Positions 8,467-16,300 of a stretch of DNA of 64,000 nucleotides are shown one piece after another (within the stretch, counting starts at the first letter, position 1; every line of letters starts with the position of its first letter). Location of the stretch: the NCBI RefSeq assembly GCF_029892565.1, contig NZ_JARXVH010000002.1, positions 474,501 to 538,500 of the forward strand, given 5' to 3'. The translations under genes were made by a program, and so were the position numbers. The stretch is from Streptomyces pseudovenezuelae. Lineage in GTDB: Bacteria; Actinomycetota; Actinomycetes; Streptomycetales; Streptomycetaceae. A model generated the notes under the pieces. The model did not search any database, was not told the origin of the DNA, and saw nothing but the letters and a program-made list of their open reading frames with translations.

Positions 8467-9402
8467 GTGGGGGACGTCGAGCTGCTGGCCGCGCTCACCA
8501 AGGCAAGGGTGGCCGTCGACCAATCGATGGCTTTCTGGGTGATGGTGAATGGTCGTTGGGACGAAGAACCCGCGACGGTGATTCTCTGCCAGAACGCAGC
8601 GCCGTACGTGAAACCCATCACCTTCAATAGGACGCATGAGGGAATCGTGGGAGCTGACTGGCTGTGGTGGTGGGTGGATCCATCGGGCGTCTGCTTCGGC
8701 ATGCTGGTCCAGGCAAAGAACCTCAACCGTGAGAGGAACGCATGGTCCATCGGATTCGGGCATGCGAACAGGAGCGGATCGCAATTGCCCGACTTACTCC
8801 GGACGGCCGACCATTTCGAGGTGCCTCCGGTCTATGTCCTGTACTGCGGTGACACCTCTTACCGGGCGGGTCTGACCTGCGGCGACGACCACACCGAACC
8901 GACCTGCACCCGCTGTACGCGAGCTGGCGTATCGGTCCTCAGCGCCCTGGCTGCACACGAGCTGCTGAGCACGGGCCCGGAATCCGTTGCCGTCGACGCT
9001 TTCCACCTCGCCTCGCCCCTCGAAGACCTCGCTGACCCTGAGCTCCCGAGGACTCGTTTCTGGGACCTGAACTTCCCAAACTGCGGCCCTGAACTGCGCC
9101 GTCTACTAGTGGCCCCCGAATATGGGGCACCCCAGGTTGCCTCGATTATTTGGAAACAGATGTCACAGCTCCGAACGCGGAGCTATAGCTTGGCTGTTTC
9201 CGAAGAGACCGACATCGGGCACTCGAAGATTTTCGAAAATCTCCCCGCAGATCGCGGACACTTCCCGGTACCGTACTTCCCGCACGTCCTGCGCGGACTG
9301 CGTTCCGAACTCCCTTCGTATGTCCGGGAGGCCGAGGCTGGGAGAAGCCTCCCGTCGTCCCTGACGGACCGCATTGCGGGGATCGTAATCTTCTACCTGT
9401 AG
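8467..9402 (+). CDS. DUF6615-like protein, possible nuclease of the same cassette
   Basis: A 311-residue protein. GADWLWWWVDPSG followed by FGMLVQAKNLN gives an Asp and a Gln-x-Lys in an arrangement typical of degenerate PD-(D/E)XK folds, and resembles the DUF6615 family as I recall it. Cysteines in LTCGDDHTEPTCTRCTRAG could bind zinc. A TTA leucine codon occurs at 8794-8796, so translation may depend on the bldA tRNA. GTG 8467 was chosen for its GAGGAGGGG ribosome site. It follows the two nuclease genes on the same strand and ends just before the prophage. Function is unknown; a defence role is inferred from context. Confidence 0.55.
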   Translation: MGDVELLAALTKARVAVDQSMAFWVMVNGRWDEEPATVILCQNAAPYVKPITFNRTHEGIVGADWLWWWVDPSGVCFGMLVQAKNLNRERNAWSIGFGHANRSGSQLPDLLRTADHFEVPPVYVLYCGDTSYRAGLTCGDDHTEPTCTRCTRAGVSVLSALAAHELLSTGPESVAVDAFHLASPLEDLADPELPRTRFWDLNFPNCGPELRRLLVAPEYGAPQVASIIWKQMSQLRTRSYSLAVSEETDIGHSKIFENLPADRGHFPVPYFPHVLRGLRSELPSYVREAEAGRSLPSSLTDRIAGIVIFYL

Positions 9403-9532
9403 TGCGCGATGGTCATCGAGGGTGCGCCCAACACATCAGGCGGCCCTTGACCCAGATCGCGGGTGGTCAGGGCTCGATGGCACGTGGTCAAGCTCCGCTG
9501 ACACGGGATCAGACGCAGCCAGCGGAGAACCC

Positions 9533-9558
9533 GGACTGTCGGTCGACGCGGCTACGCT
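9533..9558 (+). promoter_or_regulatory. Leaderless promoter for first connector gene
   Basis: GGACTGTC at 9533-9540 is followed after 12 bases by TACGCT at 9553-9558, and after 7 more bases by the ATG at 9566. There is no ribosome site, so the transcript probably begins at or very near the ATG. The same layout recurs at 10443-10468. Confidence 0.6.
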
Positions 9559-9565
9559 CGAACAT

Positions 9566-10009
9566 ATGAGCACCCCCACTGAAGGATTGACCCTCGGGGC
9601 CGTCAGCGCCCTGGTCGAACGCAAGATCCTCACCGACATCGTTCGTATCAGCAGAGCCGGCGAGCCGGTCTTCAACCCGGACACAGGTCAGTACGAGCCC
9701 GGCCCGCCCGTCATTATCTACGAAGGGCACGGCGGGGTCTTTCCGAACGGCGATCCGGGGATCGTGCTGCACCTGGAAGGCCAGGCGTACGTCGACGACT
9801 CCACGTCGAAGTACAAGTTGATCACGCCTCTGGATGCCCCGGTGGCTTCGCGCGAGGACACGGTGAGCGTCGTCAACGCCGCCGACCCGGCAGCGATCGG
9901 CCGCACGTGGCGGGTCCTCGATGTCGGGCAGACCTCCACTCTGGCCGTAGTCCGCACGACGTTCCTGGACCAGAACACCCAGTCGAGCACGTCGGGCAGC
10001 ACATCGTGA
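9566..10009 (+). CDS. Phage head-tail connector-like protein (DUF6093-like), copy 1
   Basis: A 147-residue protein with DIVRISRAGEPVFNPDTGQY near the N terminus and a beta-rich remainder (YKLITPLDAPVASREDTVSVV, RTWRVLDVGQTST). This pattern fits DUF6093-type proteins found between head and tail genes of actinophages. It is clearly paralogous to the next gene (DTVRITRPTG, YRLLTPISAPVPVRYDRVEVV, RVWQVLDPSEAST). The ATG lacks a ribosome site and sits 7 bases after a -10-like element, suggesting a leaderless mRNA. The stop overlaps the next GTG by four bases. A head-closure or adaptor role is inferred from position. Confidence 0.6.
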   Translation: MSTPTEGLTLGAVSALVERKILTDIVRISRAGEPVFNPDTGQYEPGPPVIIYEGHGGVFPNGDPGIVLHLEGQAYVDDSTSKYKLITPLDAPVASREDTVSVVNAADPAAIGRTWRVLDVGQTSTLAVVRTTFLDQNTQSSTSGSTS

Positions 10010-10428
10010 GCACGCCGATCGATACCGAGGCTGAGCGGGAGAAGCTGGAATCGACGCTGTTGGTGGACACGGTGCGGATCACGCGCCCAACGGGAACTCC
10101 CCAACTCGACCTCTCGACCGGCCTCCTGGGGTCTGTGCCGGCGGAGTCGGTCTACGAGGGGCCGGGAGCTGTCCTGTCCGGCCATGGTCAGGTCACCGCG
10201 CAGCATGTTCTCGGGCGGGAATGGCTGGACGACACGGTCAGCTGGTATCGGCTCCTCACGCCGATCTCGGCGCCCGTTCCCGTGCGGTACGACCGTGTGG
10301 AAGTTGTCGCCGCAGCGGGTGAGCACGCGGCGACAGCGAACCGGGTGTGGCAGGTCCTCGATCCGTCGGAGGCGTCCACAGTGGAGATCGTTCGGGTGAC
10401 CCGTCTCGACGAGATCACCCCTCCGTAG
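10006..10428 (+). CDS. Phage head-tail connector-like protein (DUF6093-like), copy 2
   Basis: A 140-residue paralogue of the preceding protein. Matching blocks run in the same order over the whole length, so the pair arose by tandem duplication. The GTG overlaps the upstream stop (GTGA). Two adaptor paralogues could form successive rings of the head-tail interface, or one could have changed role. No catalytic residues are evident. Confidence in phage origin is high; the exact structural position is uncertain. Confidence 0.6.
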   Translation: MSTPIDTEAEREKLESTLLVDTVRITRPTGTPQLDLSTGLLGSVPAESVYEGPGAVLSGHGQVTAQHVLGREWLDDTVSWYRLLTPISAPVPVRYDRVEVVAAAGEHAATANRVWQVLDPSEASTVEIVRVTRLDEITPP

Positions 10429-10442
10429 ACGCCGGGCGAGCT

Positions 10443-10468
10443 GGACTGTCAGCGGATACCCGTAACCT
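10443..10468 (+). promoter_or_regulatory. Second leaderless promoter of the same geometry
   Basis: GGACTGTC at 10443-10450, a 12-base gap, TAACCT at 10463-10468, then 7 bases to the GTG at 10476. Every distance equals that of the promoter at 9533-9558. No ribosome site precedes the GTG. Confidence 0.6.
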
Positions 10469-10475
10469 CAGATAG

Positions 10476-10907
10476 GTGCCAACACATCAGAGTAAGGAAC
10501 CTATCTCTCCCGAGGGTGAGCCCCTGTCGGTGCGCGTCACCGGGCAGGGGCGTACCGCCGTCGTGGAGATCGGCGGTCACGACGTCTCCCGGGACCTCGC
10601 TGCCTACTCACTGGCCCACCGCGCGGGCGACATACCGCAGATGGTCATCGAACTCTCCCCGAGATCTACGGCGACCGGTGTGTTCGAGGGCCTGGCGCAC
10701 GTCGTCATCGGTGACCCGCCGGACCCTGGCCCGGCAGCCGCCGCGTTCCTGTCCGCGATCAGTCCCGCCGAACTGGAGAAGGCGGCGCTCGACCGTCACG
10801 ACCTCATGGACGGCCGCCCACACGAGCTGACCCGCGCCATGCTCGCCTTGATGCGGGAATGGGCCCTTGGTCAGTGGGGCGAGCCGGAACCGGAAGACGG
10901 GCAGTGA
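10476..10907 (+). CDS. Phage hypothetical protein in connector region
   Basis: A 143-residue protein. The first half is beta-rich (SVRVTGQGRTAVVEIGGHDVSRDLAAYSLA, MVIELSPRS), and the C-terminal part is helical and ends with an acidic tail (GEPEPEDGQ). It is preceded by its own leaderless promoter, so it can be expressed separately from the two connector genes. It ends five bases before the start of the tail-completion-like gene. I do not recognise a family; position suggests a head-tail joining or minor structural role. Confidence 0.55.
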   Translation: MPTHQSKEPISPEGEPLSVRVTGQGRTAVVEIGGHDVSRDLAAYSLAHRAGDIPQMVIELSPRSTATGVFEGLAHVVIGDPPDPGPAAAAFLSAISPAELEKAALDRHDLMDGRPHELTRAMLALMREWALGQWGEPEPEDGQ

Positions 10908-10911
10908 GCCA

Positions 10912-11349
10912 GTGGCTTCCTCGCCGAACCCGCACCCCAACGCCCACCCACTTGCGGGCGCCTACTCCAACGCGTTCCAGATCGCCGCGCAGCTCGACGC
11001 CAGGGCGGCGCGCACTCTGCCCGAGGTCACGGCCACCGTCCAGCACTACGCGATGCTGCTGGAGACCAGGATCAAGGCCAAGGCCAGCGGCAGGCCGGGC
11101 CCCAACGCGCCCACGGGCGACTACCGGCGCTCCTGGACGCACGAGGTGTCCACGGACGGGCTCTCCGTCACGGCCGTCGTCGGCACGAACAAGCCCCAGG
11201 CCCGACGCCTGGAGTACGGCTTCGTCGGCGCAGACAGCCTGGGGCGCATCTACAACCAGCCCCCTTACCCGCACGTCGGGCCAGCTGTCGAGGAAATCCG
11301 GCCGCTGTTCATCGCCGCGCTCGGCGACACGATCGACGACGACTCGTGA
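10912..11349 (+). CDS. HK97 gp10-like tail completion/minor structural protein
   Basis: A 145-residue protein with a helical N-terminal half (VTATVQHYAMLLETRIKAKA), then GDYRRSWTHEV, VVGTNKPQARRLEYGFVG and PPYPHVGPAVEEIRPLF. The sequence order, a YRRSW strand, a RRLEYGF glycine turn and a final P-h-P-A motif, is characteristic of HK97 gp10/tail completion proteins that cap the tail at the head interface. GTG 10912 was chosen because it follows the previous stop closely; upstream in-frame codons lie inside the previous gene. Confidence 0.68.
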   Translation: MASSPNPHPNAHPLAGAYSNAFQIAAQLDARAARTLPEVTATVQHYAMLLETRIKAKASGRPGPNAPTGDYRRSWTHEVSTDGLSVTAVVGTNKPQARRLEYGFVGADSLGRIYNQPPYPHVGPAVEEIRPLFIAALGDTIDDDS

Positions 11350-11407
11350 GCGACCGCCACGCCGCCCGGCGACAGACCACCACCCCCGGAGAAGGAGAGG
11401 AGGAGTA

Positions 11408-11842
11408 GTGCCCGTCTCCGGCAGAGAAGTGTCCCTCGCGATCCAGAAGACACTGGCCACAGCAACCGCCCGAAGCTGCGGGTACGGGACCGCCCCCACG
11501 GCATCAAGTACGCCCACCGGCGCCACGATCCCCTACAGCGTCCTCTACCCGCTGGGCGTGACTACGAGCGGCCCGCCGTACGGTGACGGCGACGCTGACG
11601 CACGCGTGCTCGTCCAGGTCACCTCGGTCGCCTCAACCGCCGAACAGGTCGAGTGGATGGCCGACAAGGTCCGCACCGCGCTCCTCGCACGCTTGAGCGG
11701 GACCTACGTCAACACCATCACCATCACCGGCTACATCGTGATCGACCGCGAGCTGGACAAGGAGGAAGGGATGTCTGTCAGCGGTGGCGTATACAGTTAT
11801 GTGCAGCGGTACGTCCTCACTGTGACCACTCTCGGGTCCTGA
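11408..11842 (+). CDS. Tail terminator-like protein
   Basis: A 144-residue protein starting with MPVSGREVSLAIQKTLATA and containing a beta-rich core (RVLVQVTSVASTAEQVEWMADKVRTALL) and a C-terminal YVLTVTTLG strand. Position after the gp10-like gene and immediately before the tail tube gene fits a tail terminator (gpU-like). A strong ribosome site, GGAGAGGAGGAG, precedes the GTG at 11408. The sequence alone is not diagnostic; the call rests on length, fold-like pattern and synteny. Confidence 0.6.
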   Translation: MPVSGREVSLAIQKTLATATARSCGYGTAPTASSTPTGATIPYSVLYPLGVTTSGPPYGDGDADARVLVQVTSVASTAEQVEWMADKVRTALLARLSGTYVNTITITGYIVIDRELDKEEGMSVSGGVYSYVQRYVLTVTTLGS

Positions 11843-11897
11843 CGTTTCCAGCTACCTCACCGCGGAGGCATCTCGCGGACGCCCGGCCACCCGGCAC

Positions 11898-11928
11898 GGG
11901 CCGATTCCCCCTTCATGGGGACCGGCCC
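11898..11928 (+). other. Hairpin before tail tube gene
   Basis: GGGCCG pairs with CGGCCC, and an inner CCCC pairs with GGGG around a CTTCAT loop. No T-run follows. It may stabilise or separate transcripts of the highly expressed tail tube gene that starts 46 bases later. Confidence 0.4.
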
Positions 11929-11974
11929 GGCGTGTGCGCGCTCCGGAACACCGGTTCCCGGAGAGCGAGAATCA

Positions 11975-12460
11975 GTGTCACAGCAGCGGTTCACCCGTCG
12001 CGGCACCACGAAGTTCTTCTTCCTGAAGGACATCGTCTCGAAGGAACTGATCCCGATCCGTCCGGAGCTCGGCGGCACCAACGGGACCGACCTGTCCCCG
12101 GCCATCAGCGACATCGAGGGCTTCGCCGTCGAGAACACCCCCATCGACACCCCGGACTTGGCCACCGAGTTCACCGGCAACATCCCCGGTGAGGACAAGG
12201 CCGACAACAGCAGCCTCACCTTCTACGAGGACAAGGTCGACAACGCCCTGGAGACGCTCCTCGCCAAGGGGACCGAGGGCTACGTGGTCATCCTCCGCAA
12301 GGGCGACATCCCGGCGTCGCAGTCCATGGACATCTTCCCGGTACGCGTCGGCTCCCGGTCGAGCACGTACACGACCGCCTCCGAGCCAGCGAAGTTCAAG
12401 GTCAGCTTCAACGTGACCGGCAAGCCCGTCCAGGACGTAGCCGTCCCGGCCGCGGCCTGA
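11975..12460 (+). CDS. Major tail (tube) protein
   Basis: A 161-residue protein with features of siphovirus tail tube subunits: an N-terminal LKDIVSKELIPIRPEL strand, the central loop region IEGFAVENTPIDTPDL, and beta strands with YVVILRKG and AKFKVSFNVTGKPV. It lies just upstream of the chaperone pair and tape measure, exactly where the tube gene is expected. GTG 11975 follows GGAGAGCGAG. Length is in the lower range for tube proteins, with no Ig-like decoration domain. Confidence 0.72.
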   Translation: MSQQRFTRRGTTKFFFLKDIVSKELIPIRPELGGTNGTDLSPAISDIEGFAVENTPIDTPDLATEFTGNIPGEDKADNSSLTFYEDKVDNALETLLAKGTEGYVVILRKGDIPASQSMDIFPVRVGSRSSTYTTASEPAKFKVSFNVTGKPVQDVAVPAAA

Positions 12461-12476
12461 TCGGCGGGGGTGCCGC

Positions 12477-13058
12477 ATGACTACGACCTTCGTTGAACCG
12501 CCGGCCGATGCCGTCGCCCGCGATCCGCACTGGGCGGCCAAGATGGCCCGTCTGCGGGCTCGTCGACTTCCTGAGCGCGCCGTGTCCTTCCTCGACGACC
12601 AGGACCTGAAGCAGCGCGTGACCGATGCGGCGCTCGACATGGCCAAGGCCCGCACCAGCGCCGTTGGCCGAGCCTCCGAGATGGAGGTACCAGCCGACGA
12701 GCGTGAGAAGTGGGCGCTCGCACAGCCGGAAGTGCTGGCCGCCCAAGCCGCGCTGGACGAGGCCCGGCGAGCCCTGGCAGCCGGGACCCTCACACTCACC
12801 TTCCGGGCTCTGCCGCGACCCGCCTGGGAGCAACTGCTTCGCGAGCACGCCCCCACGGAGGAACAGGCGGATCTCGGCCACGAGTACAACGTCGAGACCT
12901 TCCCCGCCGCTCTCGTCTCGGCCTCCTCGGTGGACGGCATGAGCGAGGCGGAGGCGCAGGAACTCCTCGACAACTGGAGCGACGCGGACGCCAAGGCCCT
13001 GTTCACGGCCGCGCTGCTGGTCAACCAGACCATGAGGGCCGACCTGGGAAAAGGCTGA
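12477..13058 (+). CDS. Tail assembly chaperone (gpG-like), zero-frame product
   Basis: A 193-residue, helix-rich, Ala/Glu-rich protein placed between the tail tube and tape measure genes, the invariant position of the tail assembly chaperone. It begins 16 bp after the tube gene. Its last codons are CTG GGA AAA GGC TGA, which hold a slippery heptamer that allows a fraction of ribosomes to enter the overlapping -1 frame. The short form would bind the tape measure during tail assembly. No independent start of good quality serves the extension frame. Confidence 0.72.
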   Translation: MTTTFVEPPADAVARDPHWAAKMARLRARRLPERAVSFLDDQDLKQRVTDAALDMAKARTSAVGRASEMEVPADEREKWALAQPEVLAAQAALDEARRALAAGTLTLTFRALPRPAWEQLLREHAPTEEQADLGHEYNVETFPAALVSASSVDGMSEAEAQELLDNWSDADAKALFTAALLVNQTMRADLGKG

Positions 13059-13390
13059 TCGCCGACGCCCAGTTCAGGTCCGAGATGGAGCTGTGCCACG
13101 CCTACGGACTCCCGCACTCGCAGTTCACGGGTGCGGGGGACGGCCGGTGGACGGCTTTGGACCGGGCGAAGGCGATGGCCTACCTCGCGTACCAGCGCAG
13201 CGTCTGCGAGACCTGCGGGACCCGGGCGGCGGAGTGGGACGAGAGCCAGGGCGGCGACCGCTTCGCCTACGTGGCCGAGCCCTACCGCTGTGTGGGCTGC
13301 GAGGTCATCGAGATGGAGCGCGAACACATTCCTGATGGACCAGATGCGCGGGGGCTCAAGATCGGGCTGAGGCCCAGAGAGGCATCCTGA
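12477..13390 (+). CDS. Tail assembly chaperone frameshift product (gpGT-like)
   Basis: Ribosomes that slip at 13046-13052 would make about 304 residues: 192 from the zero frame plus 112 from the -1 frame, ending at 13390, one base before the tape measure GTG at 13392. The extension contains VCETCGTRAAEW and YRCVGCEVIEM, two CxxC pairs spaced as in a zinc ribbon. In lambda the longer form recruits the tube protein to the tape-measure complex. The extension has no strong ribosome site of its own, supporting frameshifting over separate translation. Confidence 0.7.
13046..13052 (+). promoter_or_regulatory. Slippery heptamer GGGAAAA for programmed -1 frameshift
   Basis: Bases 13046-13052 read G GGA AAA in the zero frame of the chaperone gene, the X XXY YYZ pattern needed for tandem -1 slippage. 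The zero-frame stop is four bases beyond the heptamer. The -1 frame is then open for 112 codons to 13390. Lambda and many siphoviruses use the same device in the G-GT genes. Confidence 0.8.
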
Positions 13391-13391
13391 C

Positions 13392-16300
13392 GTGGCTGGT
13401 GCCTACACCCTGTACGTCAACCTGCTCGCGTCCACCGGTGGTCTGTCCACCGGTCTGCGGCAGGGAGCCACCCAACTCCGAGCATTTGATGGGCAGTTGG
13501 ACGGAACGGCCGCCCGGCTAAACCAGGTACGCGTGGCCGGTGACAATCTGGCCCGCGCCCAAGTGGCCGCGTCCGCACAGATGGTTCGCTCCCAGGCGCA
13601 GGTGGCTCAGGCCGTGCAGCGGACCACCGTGCTCCAGGAACGCGCCAGCCGCGCACAGGCGGTGGCGGCGACAGCGGCCCGCCGTACAGCAGCGGAACAG
13701 GCTGCGGCCGCCGCGACGGGAGAACGAGCCGCACGGGCGCAGGCCCTGGCACAGACGATGAACGCCCGCGCCCAGGCCACGGCGGGCGCCGGGGCCGCAG
13801 CCGCCGCACGCACCGCCGCGGCGGCTGACACAGCCGCCGCCCGCGCCGCCCAGGAACACGCCGAAGCCCAACGGCGCGCGGCTGCGGCCCAGGCCACGGC
13901 GACGCGCGCCACTGGCCTCGCAGCCTCGGCCGACGCCCGTGCCCTGTCCGCAGTCCGGATGCGGGACGAGGTACAGACCACCGCCGCGCGCAACGCGCAG
14001 CGCCAAGCACAGCAAGTCGCGCGGGCCGAAGCCCAGTTGGCCGCCGCGCGGAGCGCCCAGGCTGCGCGGACCGCGAAGAACGGCCTGCTCATCGGTGCCG
14101 CTCTCGGTGTCGGCGTGGCTCAGGCGATCTCGCTGGAGCGGGCGATGGCCAACGTGCTGACGATCTCCCAGCAGATCACCTCCGAGAACGTCGGAGCCTT
14201 CACCGATCAGATCGTCGAGCTGTCCACCGAGCTGCCACAGACCGCCGACCAGCTCGCCGACGGCCTCTATCAGATCGTCTCGTCCGGCTTCGACGGCGCG
14301 GAGGCCATGGAGATCCTCCAGATCGCGGCTCGGGGCGCGTCGGCGGGCCTGACTACGACGGAGACTTCTGCCCGCGCTGTTCTCGGGGTGCTGAACGCGT
14401 ACGGCATGTCGGCGTCCGACGCCAGCGACGTCATGGACGTGATGTTCCAGACCGTCAACTACGGTGTCATCTCCTTCGAGGAACTCGCGCAACAGCTCGG
14501 CGACGTCGTACCGATGGCGGCGGCGGCCGGCGTCGAGTTCGACGACATGAGCGCCGCGCTCGCCGCGATCACGCTGACCGGCATCCCCGCGGCCGAGGCC
14601 GTGACGGCCCTGAACATGCTCCTCACCCGCGTCATGAAGCCGACGCAGGACCTCAAGCAGGCCATCAAGGACCTGGGCTACGAGTCGGCCGCCTCCGCCG
14701 TCGAACAGGACGGCCTGTACGTGGTCGTGAACAAGCTCAACGGGGCGGCGGGCAACACCGCCGAGGGCATCTCGAACATGTGGAAGGACATCCGCGCCAC
14801 ACGTGCCGCCCTTGCCCTGGCCTCCGCCGGGGGAGAGAACTACGCCAACACCTACGCGGGCATCGCGAACGAAGTGTCACGCGCCGAAGCCACGCAGAAG
14901 GCGTACGCCCTCCAGACCGACACCGTCACCGGCCAGTGGCAGCTGGCCTCCAACCAGGCCCGTGCGCTCGCCATCGACGTCGGCCGAGCCCTGCTGCCGG
15001 CACTCAAGGCCGTTGGGTCCGTCGTCCACACCGTCGTCGGCAGCATCGAGGACCTCCCAGGACCGATGAAGTCCGTCCTCACGATGGTGACCGCGTCCAT
15101 CGTGGGACTGCTGCTGCTCCGGTCCGCCTACACGAAGGTCACCGTACAGATCGCCGCGTTCCGTACCGCCCTGGCCGCCGCTCAGGCGGGCGGGGCCGTG
15201 ATGCCCGCAGTGCTGGCGGGTACCAGCCTCGCGGTCACCGGCCTGGCCGCTGTCCTCACCCTCGGCATCGCCGGATACGCCGCCTACACCGCCTCCAAGC
15301 AGAAGGCGAAGGACGCGACCAACGAACTGGTCCAGGCCTTGCAGCAGGAGCGCGAAGAGGCGACGACCGGCGCCAGCATCAACAAGCTGTACGACCAGCT
15401 CACCGCCGACGGCGCGCTGAAGGACCTTGAGAAGGTCGGCATCGGTACCACCGAAGCGATCGACGCGATCACCTCCGGCGGGGCCAAGCTCGCCATCCTC
15501 CAGAGCCGCCTTCAGCAGGACTCCTACGAGTACTCGCGTAAGGCGAAGTCCGGTGATGCACCCGGCGACTACGAGAGCATCACCCAGTACTCCAAAGCGG
15601 AGAAGACCCTCGAAGACCGCCACAAGATGTGGTCCGAGGCGGTCAAGAAGGAAGCCGAGATCGCCCAGCAGAAGGCGATCGTCGAGGCGAAGATCAAGCA
15701 GCAGGCAAAGACCAGCGGCGGCATCTTCGACCTGTTCTCCCTCGCGGACATCGACCGTACCGGTGCGCCCGAGATCACCGACGAGATGAAGGCACTCGCC
15801 GAGGCCGTCGGCGATGCCGTCGACCCGTCCCGAGCCTTCAGGGATGCGCAGACCGCTGCGGCCGAGGCGATGCGCAAAGCCGGGAAGGACGCCGACAACG
15901 CCAAGGTCAAGCTGTCCGACTACATGAAGGAGCTGCACAAGCAGCTCCAGGCGCAACGCGACTTCCAGGGCAACCTGTCCGAACTCGCGGTGTTCGGCTA
16001 CGACGACCTGGCCGACCACTTCGCGGAACTCGGCGTGGACGCCGCACCGATGCTCAACGAACTCGTCGGACAGCTGAAGAAAGGCAAGACGAAGGTCGCC
16101 GACGAACTGCGCGACATCGTGACCGAGGACGCGGAACGGTCGACGGAGGCGTACCGGCTCGGCCTTCAGAAGACCGCCGAGATCACTGAGAAGTACGGCA
16201 AGGAGATCGGCCGCGCCTGGGCCAAGGCATCGGAGCGCAACGACCCGGCCGCCTTCCAGAAGGTCACCGAGCAGATGGCCCTGATCGATCTGCGCAAGGC

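Noticed and set aside
9403..9565. Prophage left attachment site
   Set aside because: No sequence here matches the region right of 44770, the tRNA halves at 48.8 and 58.9 kb, or any tRNA.
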